Shown piece after piece: positions 25,470 through 36,676 of a stretch of 64,000 bases of DNA. The stretch covers positions 208,232 to 272,231 of the forward strand of contig JAEPRB010000031.1 of assembly GCA_016758965.1 (NCBI GenBank), in the 5' to 3' direction. The notes beneath the pieces are model-generated. The model saw nothing but the letters and a program-made list of their open reading frames with translations. It was not told the origin of the DNA and made no database searches. The stretch is from Circinella minor. Its lineage: Eukaryota > Mucoromycota > Mucoromycetes > Mucorales > Lichtheimiaceae. Every line of letters begins with the position of its first letter. Position 1 is the stretch's first letter. The position numbers and the translations under genes are program-made.

Positions 25470-28238
25470 TTTAGAGAAACACGCAGTAATTGAAGAGTTA
25501 AAAGGTAGAGAAAAATCGCGACGCGCTTTTTACGCGCAAAAAAAAAAATTATAAGTTTCTGTTGCGGATCTCGAAATATATTTTATTTCGTTGTACAACC
25601 ACAATAAACAATTAGTATTTTTGTTATGCGAGCATGTGTTGCAAATGAAAAGCAGAGATAAGCTTATACAAAAGCTAGTTATGTTTATGTTACTTACATC
25701 AAAAAGAGTTGTCATTTAATTACGTATTAACTTAATACAAGTACTCAAGACTTTGAGCACCGAAAAAAAAAAGTTTTTAAAATTACGTACTATAGTCAAT
25801 ACTTTGTATGTTGTCTACAAGAACCTTATTAGAATATTAACACTATTCACCTTATCAAAAAAAAAAAGATAAGCTTGTATTGTATACTTATAGACTATGT
25901 CTATTATATTAAAGATAAAGTAAACGAAACTTTATATGACATATTACATAATGATTAAAAAAATAGAATGTATATGACTTTACTACTCTATACTAGGGTC
26001 GAATAATCGAATAAATTACCTTCACATCAGATGTTTCTTAAATAGATTCGAAACCGCGTGCTACGTAATAAACACTTTTCCATATTATCATGAGAGTGTT
26101 GTAATGTATGAGTAACTTTCTCAGTTAACTTGATAGCTTGCTACTTGTAAACATCACTGTTATATATTGTATGTTTCATTTTTTTCAGTCTTTAGTACAT
26201 AATTAGTACTGTAGCAAATATCATCAAAATGGAAATAAAGCAGAACTATTATGAGATTAGTATCAGTTTTGGAAGGAAAATGAGTGATACTTGGATGATT
26301 GAAAATTGAATAATGTACAACACTTTAAAATCAATCAACAAAGTAAGAAAAATGTTCTAGATATGAAATAATGAACGCAGGTCATTCGGGTTATAATGAC
26401 TCAATAGAAGTATTGAACTGTTGTTTGTATATAGTACCAAAAGATATAATGAGATAAGAGATTCACAAAAAAACAATATGTTCCTTCAACTATTTAATCA
26501 AGTATGCTAGAACGCTTCTATTTCTTTTTTGTCTATACGCGATGCCAGATACAACATATCTTCCGGAATCAAAAGTTAGTGCTTAATATGTATCAACAGT
26601 CAAATAATCTCTTTTAAAAACACTTCAAAAAGTTTACAATGACATCATTTGTATGGTATAAACTCTTTGACAATTCGACTGAAAGACATAACTTTAAGAA
26701 GCCCCATCTCTCGAATTACCTAATTTTATTTAGATCATCGTCCTAATATCCAATTTCCATCGATTTTCTTTATACATAAAACAGCCACTTGCGAAATACT
26801 GTTCATTACAACTGCATAGAAAACTCTCCATCATTAACAGAAACTTATAATTTTTTTTATCTTGACAAATATTTACGTACGTACATCCCAAAAAAGAAAC
26901 ATATCGTTCTCACTTCTCACTTATACACATAGGGAATAATTAACAATTAACCATGTTAAAGCACCTGCTCTTCTTTTTAAACATCACTTTCTGCCAGTTT
27001 CTGATTTTAATTTCTTTTTCTTACTATAATAGTTTCCAAATTAATGTATTATTTTCCTTCAGGCAGCTGTATAATTTTTCTTGAAATTGATAGTCTTTAC
27101 TCATTATGAAGCGCAACCTGAAGTAGGCGATTCTTTACCCATAGACGACCAGGTCGTAAATTATTCTTATATTCAATAAATATAAATATAAATTATTATT
27201 ACTTAAACTAGTACAAAAAGAGAGTTTAATAATGTGTGTGTAACTTATTAAAGCTTTCTTCGAACAGTGAATATTAACAAATACAGTACTTTTTATTACA
27301 CATACGTATATTCAAAGTTACTATTTTTGTCATCAGGAGTTATTATTTTGTTATGAGTTTATTAATATAAAAAAATTATATATACAAAAAGCACTACATC
27401 ATTCATGCAATTTTTAACATATCGAATTGCATGAGTTATATTATAGCCACACGACGATATAATATTAATAATAATTTTTATTAATCGCTCAGGTGTTTAT
27501 TCATTATGCCGATTGTTTTTAATTTTTTTTTACCTTTTTCTACGTCATACATTTTTTTTGTACGAGGTATTGATAATGTTAATTCATTTGTACACAAAAA
27601 AAAAAAAAGAGTAATCATATTTTTTGTTTCCAAGTAACACCATAGCAACCAATTTTGAAAAGTTTGTGGAGCGGGGATGCTAAAGCTGTCAAATTTTGAA
27701 TTCAAAAAAAATCTGTCAAAATACACTAAAACATGAATACAAATCTTTCTTAAACTGGAATATATATATATTTATTCTTTTGTTAATAATTAACTAAATA
27801 GAATGATTATTCTTAATTATTGCTCTATAATAGGGATAATTTATCTTCATACTATCACATGAAAGATATTAATAATAAAAATACCAGATGAAGCATAATA
27901 TAAACAATGACTAAATGAACCACCAAATAATAATAATAAAGAGCAAACTTTTAATGATCTAAAAAAGAAACGAGAAAACCAGCTAATATTAAGATGCATT
28001 GAGTGGGTGCCACAAACACATACAGTATACTGAATACTAAAAACACGTGTCCCTCAGATTTATATTTCTTTTTTGCTTTATTACACAAGCCCCTCACTCT
28101 TTTCTTTTCTAACTTACTCCCATCCTTTTCTTCTTCTTCTTCTTTCCCTTTTTTTTTTTTTTTTCGTTCTTCCTCTCCACCTCCCCTCCCCCCTTCCACT
28201 GTTTTTTTTTCTTACTTTATCTCCATTCGCATGCAACC
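25470..28238. other. gene-free divergent promoter region
   Basis: This stretch lies between the starts of importin-9 and casein kinase I. It is AT-rich, with TACGTA palindromes (25720, 25786, 26064, 26875) and poly-A/T. The last 200 bases are strongly pyrimidine-rich (runs of CTT and T, then CTCCACCTCCCC) and are likely the casein kinase leader. No gene is recognised. Confidence 0.55.
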
Positions 28239-30877
28239 ATGACAACTCGACATCAGACACCGATACCCGGTAATGGCAAAATGCTATCACCGTCTACATC
28301 TACAAAATCCACAACAAACTCAACCAACATTGTAGGCGTTCATTATCGAGTTGGCAAAAAAGTAGGCGAAGGCAGTTTTGGTGTATTATACGAAGGTTGA
28401 TACTTTATCCCCCCTTCCCTTTTTTTTTTATTTGAACAAGAAAAGAAAAAACATATATCGTAACAATCGTAATAATGGATGAACGATAATAATAATTATA
28501 ATCATAATAATAACAATAAAAAATATATATATTATAATATATATCTTTCTCTTATTTCTTCTTCCTTATTTTTATATATATTTCTTTATATCAATTCCAA
28601 ATTTCTATATTCAGGTACCAATCTATTAAACAATCAATCAGTTGCTATCAAGTTTGAAGCTCGCAAGTCAGAAGCTCCTCAGTTGAGAGATGAATACCGA
28701 ACTTATAAGATTCTCTCCGGTTTACGTAACGTAACAATTCAATTATGCATATAGAAAACAATTGATAAAAAAAAGAATCTTTTTTTTTTATTTTTTATTT
28801 TTACTCATTTTTAGCTAATTAATTTCTAATTAAATCATGTTGATATAAACATTATTCATATATTTGATTTATATGCATATACATCATGTTTATCATTCTT
28901 TTTTTTTTTAATTATATATTTATATAGCGGGTGTACCCAGTGCTTATTATTTTGGTCAAGAAGGTCAACATAATATCTTGGTGATTGATTTATTAGGACC
29001 TAGTCTCGAAGACGTATTTGACATGTGTGGCCGAAAGCTTTCCGTCAAAACAGTGGCCATGCTAGCGAAACAAATGGTATGCATCTGTGTGTTACCTCAA
29101 AATGAAAACGGAACATCAAAAAAACGAGATTTCAACTGAGTGAAAAAAAAAAGGTGTGAGACTAACCCAAACATTACACAAAATAGTTACTTCGGGTAGA
29201 AAACGTGCACGAACGTAATTTGATCTATCGAGATATTAAACCCGATAATTTCTTGATCGGACGACCAGGTAGTAAACATGCCAATACAGTTTATATGATT
29301 GATTTTGGTATGGCCAAACCATATAGAGATCCTAAAACAAAACAACATATCCCTTATCGTGAACGAAAAAGTTTGTCGGGTACAGCTCGTTACATGAGTA
29401 TCAATACCCATTTGGGAAGAGGTATGTAATAGTTTAGCGGATCCCCAAAAACCTAAAAAAAAAAAAAAAGGGAGCGGGGTGAAAGAAAGAGAGAAAGAGA
29501 GATGTGGGTGTGGGTGGGGGGGGGGGTTGGTTGGTACCAAGCTGGTTTGTTTGGGTAGTGAAAAAATATATAAGTTTTCAAGTAATGGAAAAAAAAAAGA
29601 ATAGACGCCCAAATAACTTACTCCGACTTTCTCATTCCCCCCCAATATTTAAATCAAATTAGAACAATCAAGACGTGATGACCTTGAGTCACTTGGTCAT
29701 GTTTTCATGTATTTCTTGAGAGGTTCTCTCCCTTGGCAAGGTTTAAAAGCTGCCACAAATAAGCAAAAATATGAAAAAATTGGTGAAAAGAAACAAACAA
29801 CTGCTATCAAAGATCTATGTGATGGATTCCCTGGTAAGTAAAGATCTACAATTCAGGGGCGTTGTATTATTTTTTGAACTAGTTGGGTGTGTTTATTATT
29901 CTTTCTCTCTCGGTTTTTTGTATTTTTTTTTTTTTACTTGTAGATCAATATATTAAGTGGATAAATTACTAAATATCTTTAATATAGAGGAATTCGGTAT
30001 TTATTTACAATATGTAAGAAAACTTGGTTTTGAAGAATCTCCAGATTATGAATTTCTTCGCGAATTATTTAATAAGGTGTTACGTCGTATGGGAGAAACA
30101 GATGATGGTGTTTATGACTGGATGTTATTAAATAATGGCAAGGGGTATGAGGCAAGTATTCATTTTCATTTTTTTTCCCTTTGAACGCCACTAGATGTAT
30201 ATATGTGGCTGCGGGGGGTGTGATTCGTTCATTATCATTTCAGGGAACGGAGTAACTCCCTCCCCAGTTGTATTTTATGTTCATCGAAACTGAGAGCAGC
30301 AGGAGTAAAAGAAAGGGAGAAAGGGAGAAAGTTTTTTTTTCTTCAATAGAAAGATTTTATGGTTCTTTTTTTTTTTTTTTTACTTTTACTTTTAGGCTGA
30401 AAAAAGAGTAGAAAGAGGTTAATGTAGGAGTTAAGTAAATTAATGTATATTCTTCCTTTAACCTTATAGCATCATTCAAGTAATGATAATAAACGACATC
30501 ATTATGGTCGTGAAGCAACATCTAGATTGGCATTATCTCCAGGTAGCCAAGCTCGCCGATCTAATCGTCCTCATAATAATCATCAACGACAACCATCACA
30601 ACCATCTCCTCTTCCACCAGTAAATCCAAATACAGCTACCAATGGAATAACACTTCCTACTATGCCTCAACATGCATTATCTCCACAGCCCGAAGTAGAT
30701 ACCAAACAACATCATCATCAGCATAATTTATCATCATCTTGTACACCTATTGCTCATGACTCATCAGTGCAACCAATACAACAACAACATAATTATGATG
30801 GACCACATAAAGAACACCGAGGATTTTGGCATGTATTTATGGCATTTGTGACATGTGGTACCTTTAGTCATGTTTGA
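28239..30877 (+). CDS. casein kinase I, YCK (gamma-like) type
   Basis: Exons are 28239-28395, 28615-28725, 28928-29076, 29187-29421, 29663-29833, 29988-30151 and 30470-30877, giving 464 residues. The kinase core has the P-loop [11 protein letters not shown], lysine in [14 protein letters not shown], catalytic loop [17 protein letters not shown] in [12 protein letters not shown], and CK1 blocks [35 protein letters not shown] and VYDWMLLN. This is the fungal YCK group, plasma-membrane kinases acting in nutrient sensing and endocytosis. The His/Gln/Pro-rich tail of about 135 residues ends CGTFSHV with one cysteine, not the terminal Cys-Cys that yeast Yck1/2 use for palmitoylation. The last intron is 318 bases and appears GC-AG (GAG then GCAAGT); a small extra exon inside it cannot be excluded. 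A three-codon upstream frame overlaps the start codon. Confidence 0.88.
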
Positions 30878-31735
30878 TAAAGAAAAAAAGATGAAGACCA
30901 AAAACTTATTTTACCCGATGCATTGAATCTTTTACTCCTTACAAAAAAAAAACCACAGTACTTTCAACAATAACGACTTTTAACCATTCACACTTTACAT
31001 CTCATTTCGTATTCGTAAAAAAAAAAAGCCATTCATATCTCAATAATTATTTTCTTTATTTTTTTTTTCTGTTATTATACACCCATCCACGACACTTTTT
31101 GTTTTTTTTTTTTTTTGCAAGAAATCAAAAAAAAAAAGGAAAACCATACCAAAGTTTTTTTTTTTTTTCCTCATTTTAATAATTTTTTTTTTGGCATAAT
31201 ACTTAGCAATTATCATTGTTTTTTTTGTAATAGCCTCTCTTTCTCTCTTCCCCTCGATCACATAATTACACACAAATCATGAATAATAGATATATCTTTT
31301 TTTTTCTTTTTTATTACTACTACTACGACTACTATTACTACTACAACTACTAATATACATGATCATGATTCAATCTACATCAAATTATTATTATTATTAT
31401 ATTTTGAAATACAGTAAATCAACATGCGACTTATAAATTTATTAGTGTATAAAAATGGAATATGTCAAAATAGTATAACATAATAAATACTTTGAATGTA
31501 CGTACATTAATTAGTATTTGTTTCTTTTTCAAAACACACAACTGATTTCAATCAATTGACGCGAGAATGTGGACAATAATTAGTATTATCTATTGTAAAA
31601 TAAAAATTATTCACAATATGGCTTTTTAACTTGTAAGCACCATTGGGAAGGGGAAAAAAAAAAGATGACCTTACATGTGTCCTTTGTCTCCATGGATAAT
31701 ACAGAATAAAGAAATAATCAGGGGTCAGCCTATTT
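30878..31735. other. 3' region of casein kinase I gene
   Basis: Poly-A/T-rich sequence lies between casein kinase I and the proA relic. Long homopolymers occur near 31074-31200. No gene is seen. Confidence 0.55.
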
Positions 31736-31905
31736 ATTTAGACTTGAAGATTATGTGTTGTAATTTCCCTGAATTAAATGGATTTATGCAATAATTATCT
31801 TTTACCAAATCCAAATTCGGTAGTAATATGACTATCATTGTGGATCTTATCTTTATAGTTGATCAAATCTTCCAAACCAATATGACCACGAGGTATATCT
31901 TCTTA
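31736..31905 (-). pseudogene. broken partial copy of the last exon of the gamma-glutamyl phosphate reductase gene
   Basis: Read on the minus strand, the segment encodes RGHIGLEDLINYKDKI and ITTEFGFGKR followed by a stop. This lines up with [16 protein letters not shown] and [17 protein letters not shown] of the intact gene at 33102-34946. Nucleotide similarity extends past the stop into the 3' flank (TTTATTTAGAC in both). The copy is in the same orientation and ends about 1.2 kb beyond the intact gene's 3' end. No upstream exons of the copy were recognised. It is a degenerate duplicate, not expressed as a functional enzyme. Confidence 0.8.
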
Positions 31906-33101
31906 GATGTTCAATTTATTATACATAGAAAACATACTGTGATCGATCGATATACTCCCGTTTCCACATATCCCCTAGAACTTCACCTAGAATCAAATAT
32001 ATTTCCCATTATAAAAAATCTTTGAAGAGGGACAAAAATTAATAAAAAAAAATGAAGTGAGTGATTATAGCTAAATCGAGATAATACGAAAAAATTAAAA
32101 GAGAAAGAGCAACAGAATGAAGGTTGAAAAGAGGGGTAGATAGGGAGTATGTACGTATGTGATTATAGTCCAAATTATTAGATATTTAATTGTTGCTTCA
32201 AAAAAGAATATTTAATTGTTTTCCAAAAGTAACATAACATACCTTAACCTTTTCCTTGTTGTAAACACCATATATAAACATAATTGGAACGTGGGTGTTT
32301 GTACGTATTTTATAGCGATCGAAAGTATAATATTTTTCAGGAGTGAATAGTATGATTAATACGGTTTTTGGTTGCGTACGTAGATGTAACTTTGTGTTTT
32401 TTTTTCGCCTAGTAGTCAATTACTAACTACATACGTATAGCTTCTTGGCTCTGCTTTCTCCAAGTCTTTTTCATGAAACATACATTCATGCGTATCACAT
32501 CAATAGTATACGTAATTACACATAACAATGATAATGGTAACAAGCCATCAAATGTTTTCAAATGTCTGAGTGGCCTTCTAACATGTACAAATAAAATTGA
32601 TATTATCTTGCTGACGTGTTGTGAATGTACCTTCATACGAATCAAATTGTTACCAGGTAACAGTAAAGAAAAAAAAATACGGACATTTCTTCATGAATTT
32701 TTATAAAGTACCAAAAAAAAAAAAAAAAAACTGTTTTTTTCAATGCTTGCCAGAAATGCTGTAAATGATCTCTTCGTCATGATTTTAGTATTCTTATTAA
32801 CATTATACGTAACCAATCTCTATGTTTGATAAGAGTATGAATTCTAGGATTTTCCATGTTGATATAATAATAATAATATAAATGAAATTTCTTTCTTGTG
32901 TTAATATATTAATAAAAATAAATACTTGAACAACCCATTTGAGTGTATATTTTTAAGAAAATCAATTTGATCTTTTTGATTTTTTTTTTTTATTCCATTT
33001 TTTTTTTTGGAAAGAGGGTAAATTCATGCATGCAGTGTTTTGTTAGTTTGTTTGTGGTTAGGTGATCAGATAAGGCGGGAAATAAGAAGAGAGGGGTTTA
33101 T
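31906..33101. other. gene-free spacer beyond the proA relic
   Basis: This is AT-rich sequence with several TACGTA palindromes (32153, 32308, 32377, 32434, 32510, 32808). It could hold further decayed exons of the duplicated reductase, but I could not align any. No gene is seen. Confidence 0.5.
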
Positions 33102-34946
33102 TTAGACATTGTAATTTTCAGGTGCAATGGTTTCGTGTAAGAATTGTTTTTTACCAGATCCAAATTCACCAGCAATATGACCATTACCCTTGATTTTATA
33201 TTTATAAATAACCAAACCTTCTAAACCAACAGGACCACGAGCATGTGTCTTATTAGTGGATACCTAATAAAAACAAAAAAAAAAGAACAATGTTAATTAT
33301 ATTTTATAAATGTTTCATTCCTAATTATCTCTTAAAAAAAGAACTTACGCCAACTTCAGCACCAAAACCATATCGGAAACCATCTGCAAATCGGGTACTA
33401 GCATTCCAATAGCTACCTGCATCATCAACACGGGTAGTAAAGATATCAGCAGTTGCTTCATTTTCGGTTACAATAGCATCAGTATGTTTAGATCCATGTT
33501 CATTGATATGTGCAACAGCTTCATCTACATCCTTGACTGATTTTACTGCAATAATATGATCCAAGAATTCAGTATCAAAATCTTCAGGAACAGCTGGAAC
33601 AATCTTATCATGAAGTTCAGAAGCAACTGTAGATAACAAGAATGAACGAACATTTTCTTCAGCCTTGAGTGTAACATTTGCGTTTAAAAGAGCAGTAGCA
33701 ACAACAGTAAATTTATCAGTGCCTTCCAAAAGAGATTCATGAACCAACAAAGTTTCTGCAGAATTGCATGCAGCTGGATAATTTGTCTATAATATCATAA
33801 ACGCATACACACACACATCCAATTTATGCGAAATCCCCATCACCTTCAAGTTAGTTACCATTTTTTTATTCACTTTTTTTTTTCTTTTGTTGTCTGTTTT
33901 CCTTTTTTATTTTTTATTTTTGTTAATACCTTGGAATCAACTGCAATTCGAGCAGCCTTGTTAATATCTGCTTCCTTGTCAACATATACTGCACAAATAC
34001 CATCGGCATGACCAAGAACTGGAATTCTATATATATTTATTGTGTTTATGGTTACATGAACCGAAATATACAAAAACAACCTATTTCATCTCCTCCCCCC
34101 CTTTTTTTTTTTTTGGTACTCTTTCTTACCTGGTATTATTTTGAATATGACGAACAAGACTGTTACTACCACGAGGAACAACCATATCTACATAACGATC
34201 CAAATCCAATAATGCACTAATATCTTCACGAGTTTCAACAATTTGTACAGCTTCCTTTGGAATACCATTGGATTCAGGAAGACTTGCTAATGCATCTTGA
34301 ATAACCTTTGCCAATACAGCATTTGTTTTTGTGGCTTCCTTACCACCTTTAAGAATGACAGCATTACCAGACTTGAGAGCAAGACTTGAAATATTAACAA
34401 CAACTTCAGGACGAGCTTCAAAGATAGTCAACAAGACACCAACAGGTACAGTCAATCGATATAATTCCAAACCTTGATCCAATTTTGTAGCATAAGTGAC
34501 CTTTTTTGTTGGGTCAGGAAGGTTGGTAATATCACTTACACCAGATAAAATAGTATCGAATTTATCACCATTACAAATATCAAGACGCTTGAATAAAGAT
34601 GCAGATAATTTACCAGCTTTGACTTGTTCTTCAGCAATCTATTTTAATAATAATATTAATCTGTGTTTATTTATTTGTTTATTTTCAAAAAAAAAAAAAG
34701 AACCTCTCTCTTTTTCTCTCTCTCACCCATTTATATACTTCATTGTCCCTTTCTTTCCCACATTTCAAAAACAATTCATACTTTTTTATCTTCTTCATTA
34801 GCTTTGAAAATTTCGTCTCTTCGTTCAGCAAGAACTTGTTTTATGCGAAGTAAAGCTTCATTTTTTTGTTCGTTTGTAACGGACTGCATACTAACAGAAG
34901 CTAAACGAGAAGCACGTGCAAGATCAACAATTGAGTTCGAAGTCAT
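33102..34946 (-). CDS. PRO2: gamma-glutamyl phosphate reductase (glutamate-5-semialdehyde dehydrogenase)
   Basis: Five exons on the minus strand: 34946-34782, 34638-34130, 34026-33930, 33786-33349 and 33263-33102, giving 456 residues, the usual size for the family. It reduces gamma-glutamyl phosphate with NADPH to glutamate-5-semialdehyde in proline synthesis (EC 1.2.1.41), in the cytosol. Family blocks are visible in order: [76 protein letters not shown], the region [19 protein letters not shown] with the catalytic cysteine, and [20 protein letters not shown] plus [20 protein letters not shown]. All introns are GT-AG. A TGACTC element lies about 130 bases upstream, consistent with general amino-acid control. 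A broken copy of the last exon lies downstream. Confidence 0.95.
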
Positions 34947-36676
34947 TATGAGTTAATTGTGAATTTAATATAGATCGATTATTAAAAATAAAATAAAAAA
35001 GAGTTAAGTGAGAAAAAAAGAAAGAGAAAACAAAAACAAAAAGAGTAGGTTATATAAAAAAAAAAAGTTCTATTTGACTCTTTTGAACCCGAGGCCCGGG
35101 CGTTGCGCATGTCAAAAAAGAAATTGTTCCCAAGATAACACATTTTAAAGTCAGCAATAAAACAAAGAGGATCAACTATTAGGTTTTATGATGAAATCAA
35201 TGATGACCAAGAAAACAGGGCCCCCCCCTTTCCCTCTCTCTTTCTCATGCTTTTTTGTTTAATTTTATAATTTACTTGGAAAGTGGATTCCTCCCATTCT
35301 TTATGCAACATGGTCCACTCACAAAAAATAATAATAATAATAGTTCTTTCTTTTTCAATATCAACGGTACATTGATTTATTATAAGGATTTCATACCTGC
35401 ATGATAATCAAGAAGATGATGCGGGTGTTCATCATCAATTTATATCATTGCATCATGATTACTACTTACGGTAAGTATGGAAACCCTATTAATACGCAAG
35501 GTTCACATTAATTATTCTGTAAAAAAAAAAAGAGGTGAATTACGTCTATAGAAGGTTTTCTTTGGAGTGTGATACATCGGACTTTTTTTTTTCTTTTTTT
35601 TACTGATAATCTTTTTTATTTTTGCGTATTTTACATGTAATAAACATATTTTGTTTTCATTGTTATTGTTTACAAAAAATATATTATTCATATGGAAAGA
35701 AATGTGAAATAGATTATGCAATACAATTGTTCTTTTGATGCATGTAAAAAAAGGCCTTTTTTTTTCCCGAACTTTATCTTATACCAAAAAGGATATCTTA
35801 TCGATCAACAAAAAAAAAAAAAAAAAAAAAAATTGGTGCTACAGAGGGGAAGTGAGTAATATATTTTTAGTGCGCTAGGATCACAAAATGGGTTCTTGTG
35901 TACACATCATAACATGATATGGCTCCGAATTGAATTATAGTCTTAAAAGTATCTTTCTTTTTTATGGTTTGTAATGGATATATCTTGTTTACAATATATC
36001 TAATGAGAATAACTTCTCCTACTATAGGTTGCATGAATATTACAATGAACGTTATCGTTTACAGAGACAAAATCTATATTATCATAATCATTAAATTTTT
36101 GAGTAAAGTGAAAAAGCGAGGTATGTTTTTTTTTTTTTTTTTTTCATTCACAAATGAGACGTTTTCATCAGTTAGAAAAGTCGTTATGGTCGAATTGTCG
36201 ATATTAATGAAAAATACTTTTAACCTATAGTATTAATAGACACTGGTAGAATTCCAACAACTCATATGTTTCTTTTTATATCTTTATAGTATTTTCACAG
36301 TGTGCCAAGATTAGTATATAAAAAAACTTAATAGAGCTCGTCATCTCTTATTTTTTTCTATTATTATGACTATAAAAAAATTACAAAAATTCATCATAAT
36401 GGTTCATTTTACATGATATGTTGAAATAGAGTTGAATTTTTTAATACACTATTCTTTGGTCTCTTATAGTTATATATACATGAAAGCGTCAAAATGATAT
36501 TAAAAAAACGCTTTCAGATGAGCAAACAAACAAAAAAGGAGGGGAGGGGTTGTCAAATATACAGGAAAGAGTTGGGGAGGGGAAAGGAATTGTGATATAA
36601 AGAAAAAAAAAAAAAGAAAGAGTGAAAGAGAAATGTGTGAATATAGGGAACAAAAAAAAAAAAAAAAAAAAGTCAT
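34947..36676. other. intergenic, proA promoter and F-box/WD40 gene 3' flank
   Basis: This contains the proA promoter (TATATAA-type sequence near 35051 on the minus strand, TGACTC at 35075), a CCCGGGC patch at 35094-35101 and long A runs. A short ATG-initiated frame at 35401-35470 ends at a good GTAAGT donor, but no partner exon was fixed. No other gene is seen. Confidence 0.5.
35075..35080 (-). promoter_or_regulatory. GCN4/CPC1-like half-consensus upstream of proA
   Basis: Read on the minus strand the element is AGAGTCA, six of seven matches to TGASTCA. It is about 130 bases from the start codon of a proline-biosynthesis gene. Position and pathway suggest general amino-acid control, but the match is imperfect. 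Confidence 0.35.

Noticed and set aside
26030..26060. T-arm-like GGTTTCGAATC on the minus strand
   Set aside because: Isolated match without the other tRNA arms.
28003..28273. Overlapping open frames upstream of casein kinase I
   Set aside because: They are low-complexity translations of a pyrimidine-rich leader and run out at or just past the true start.
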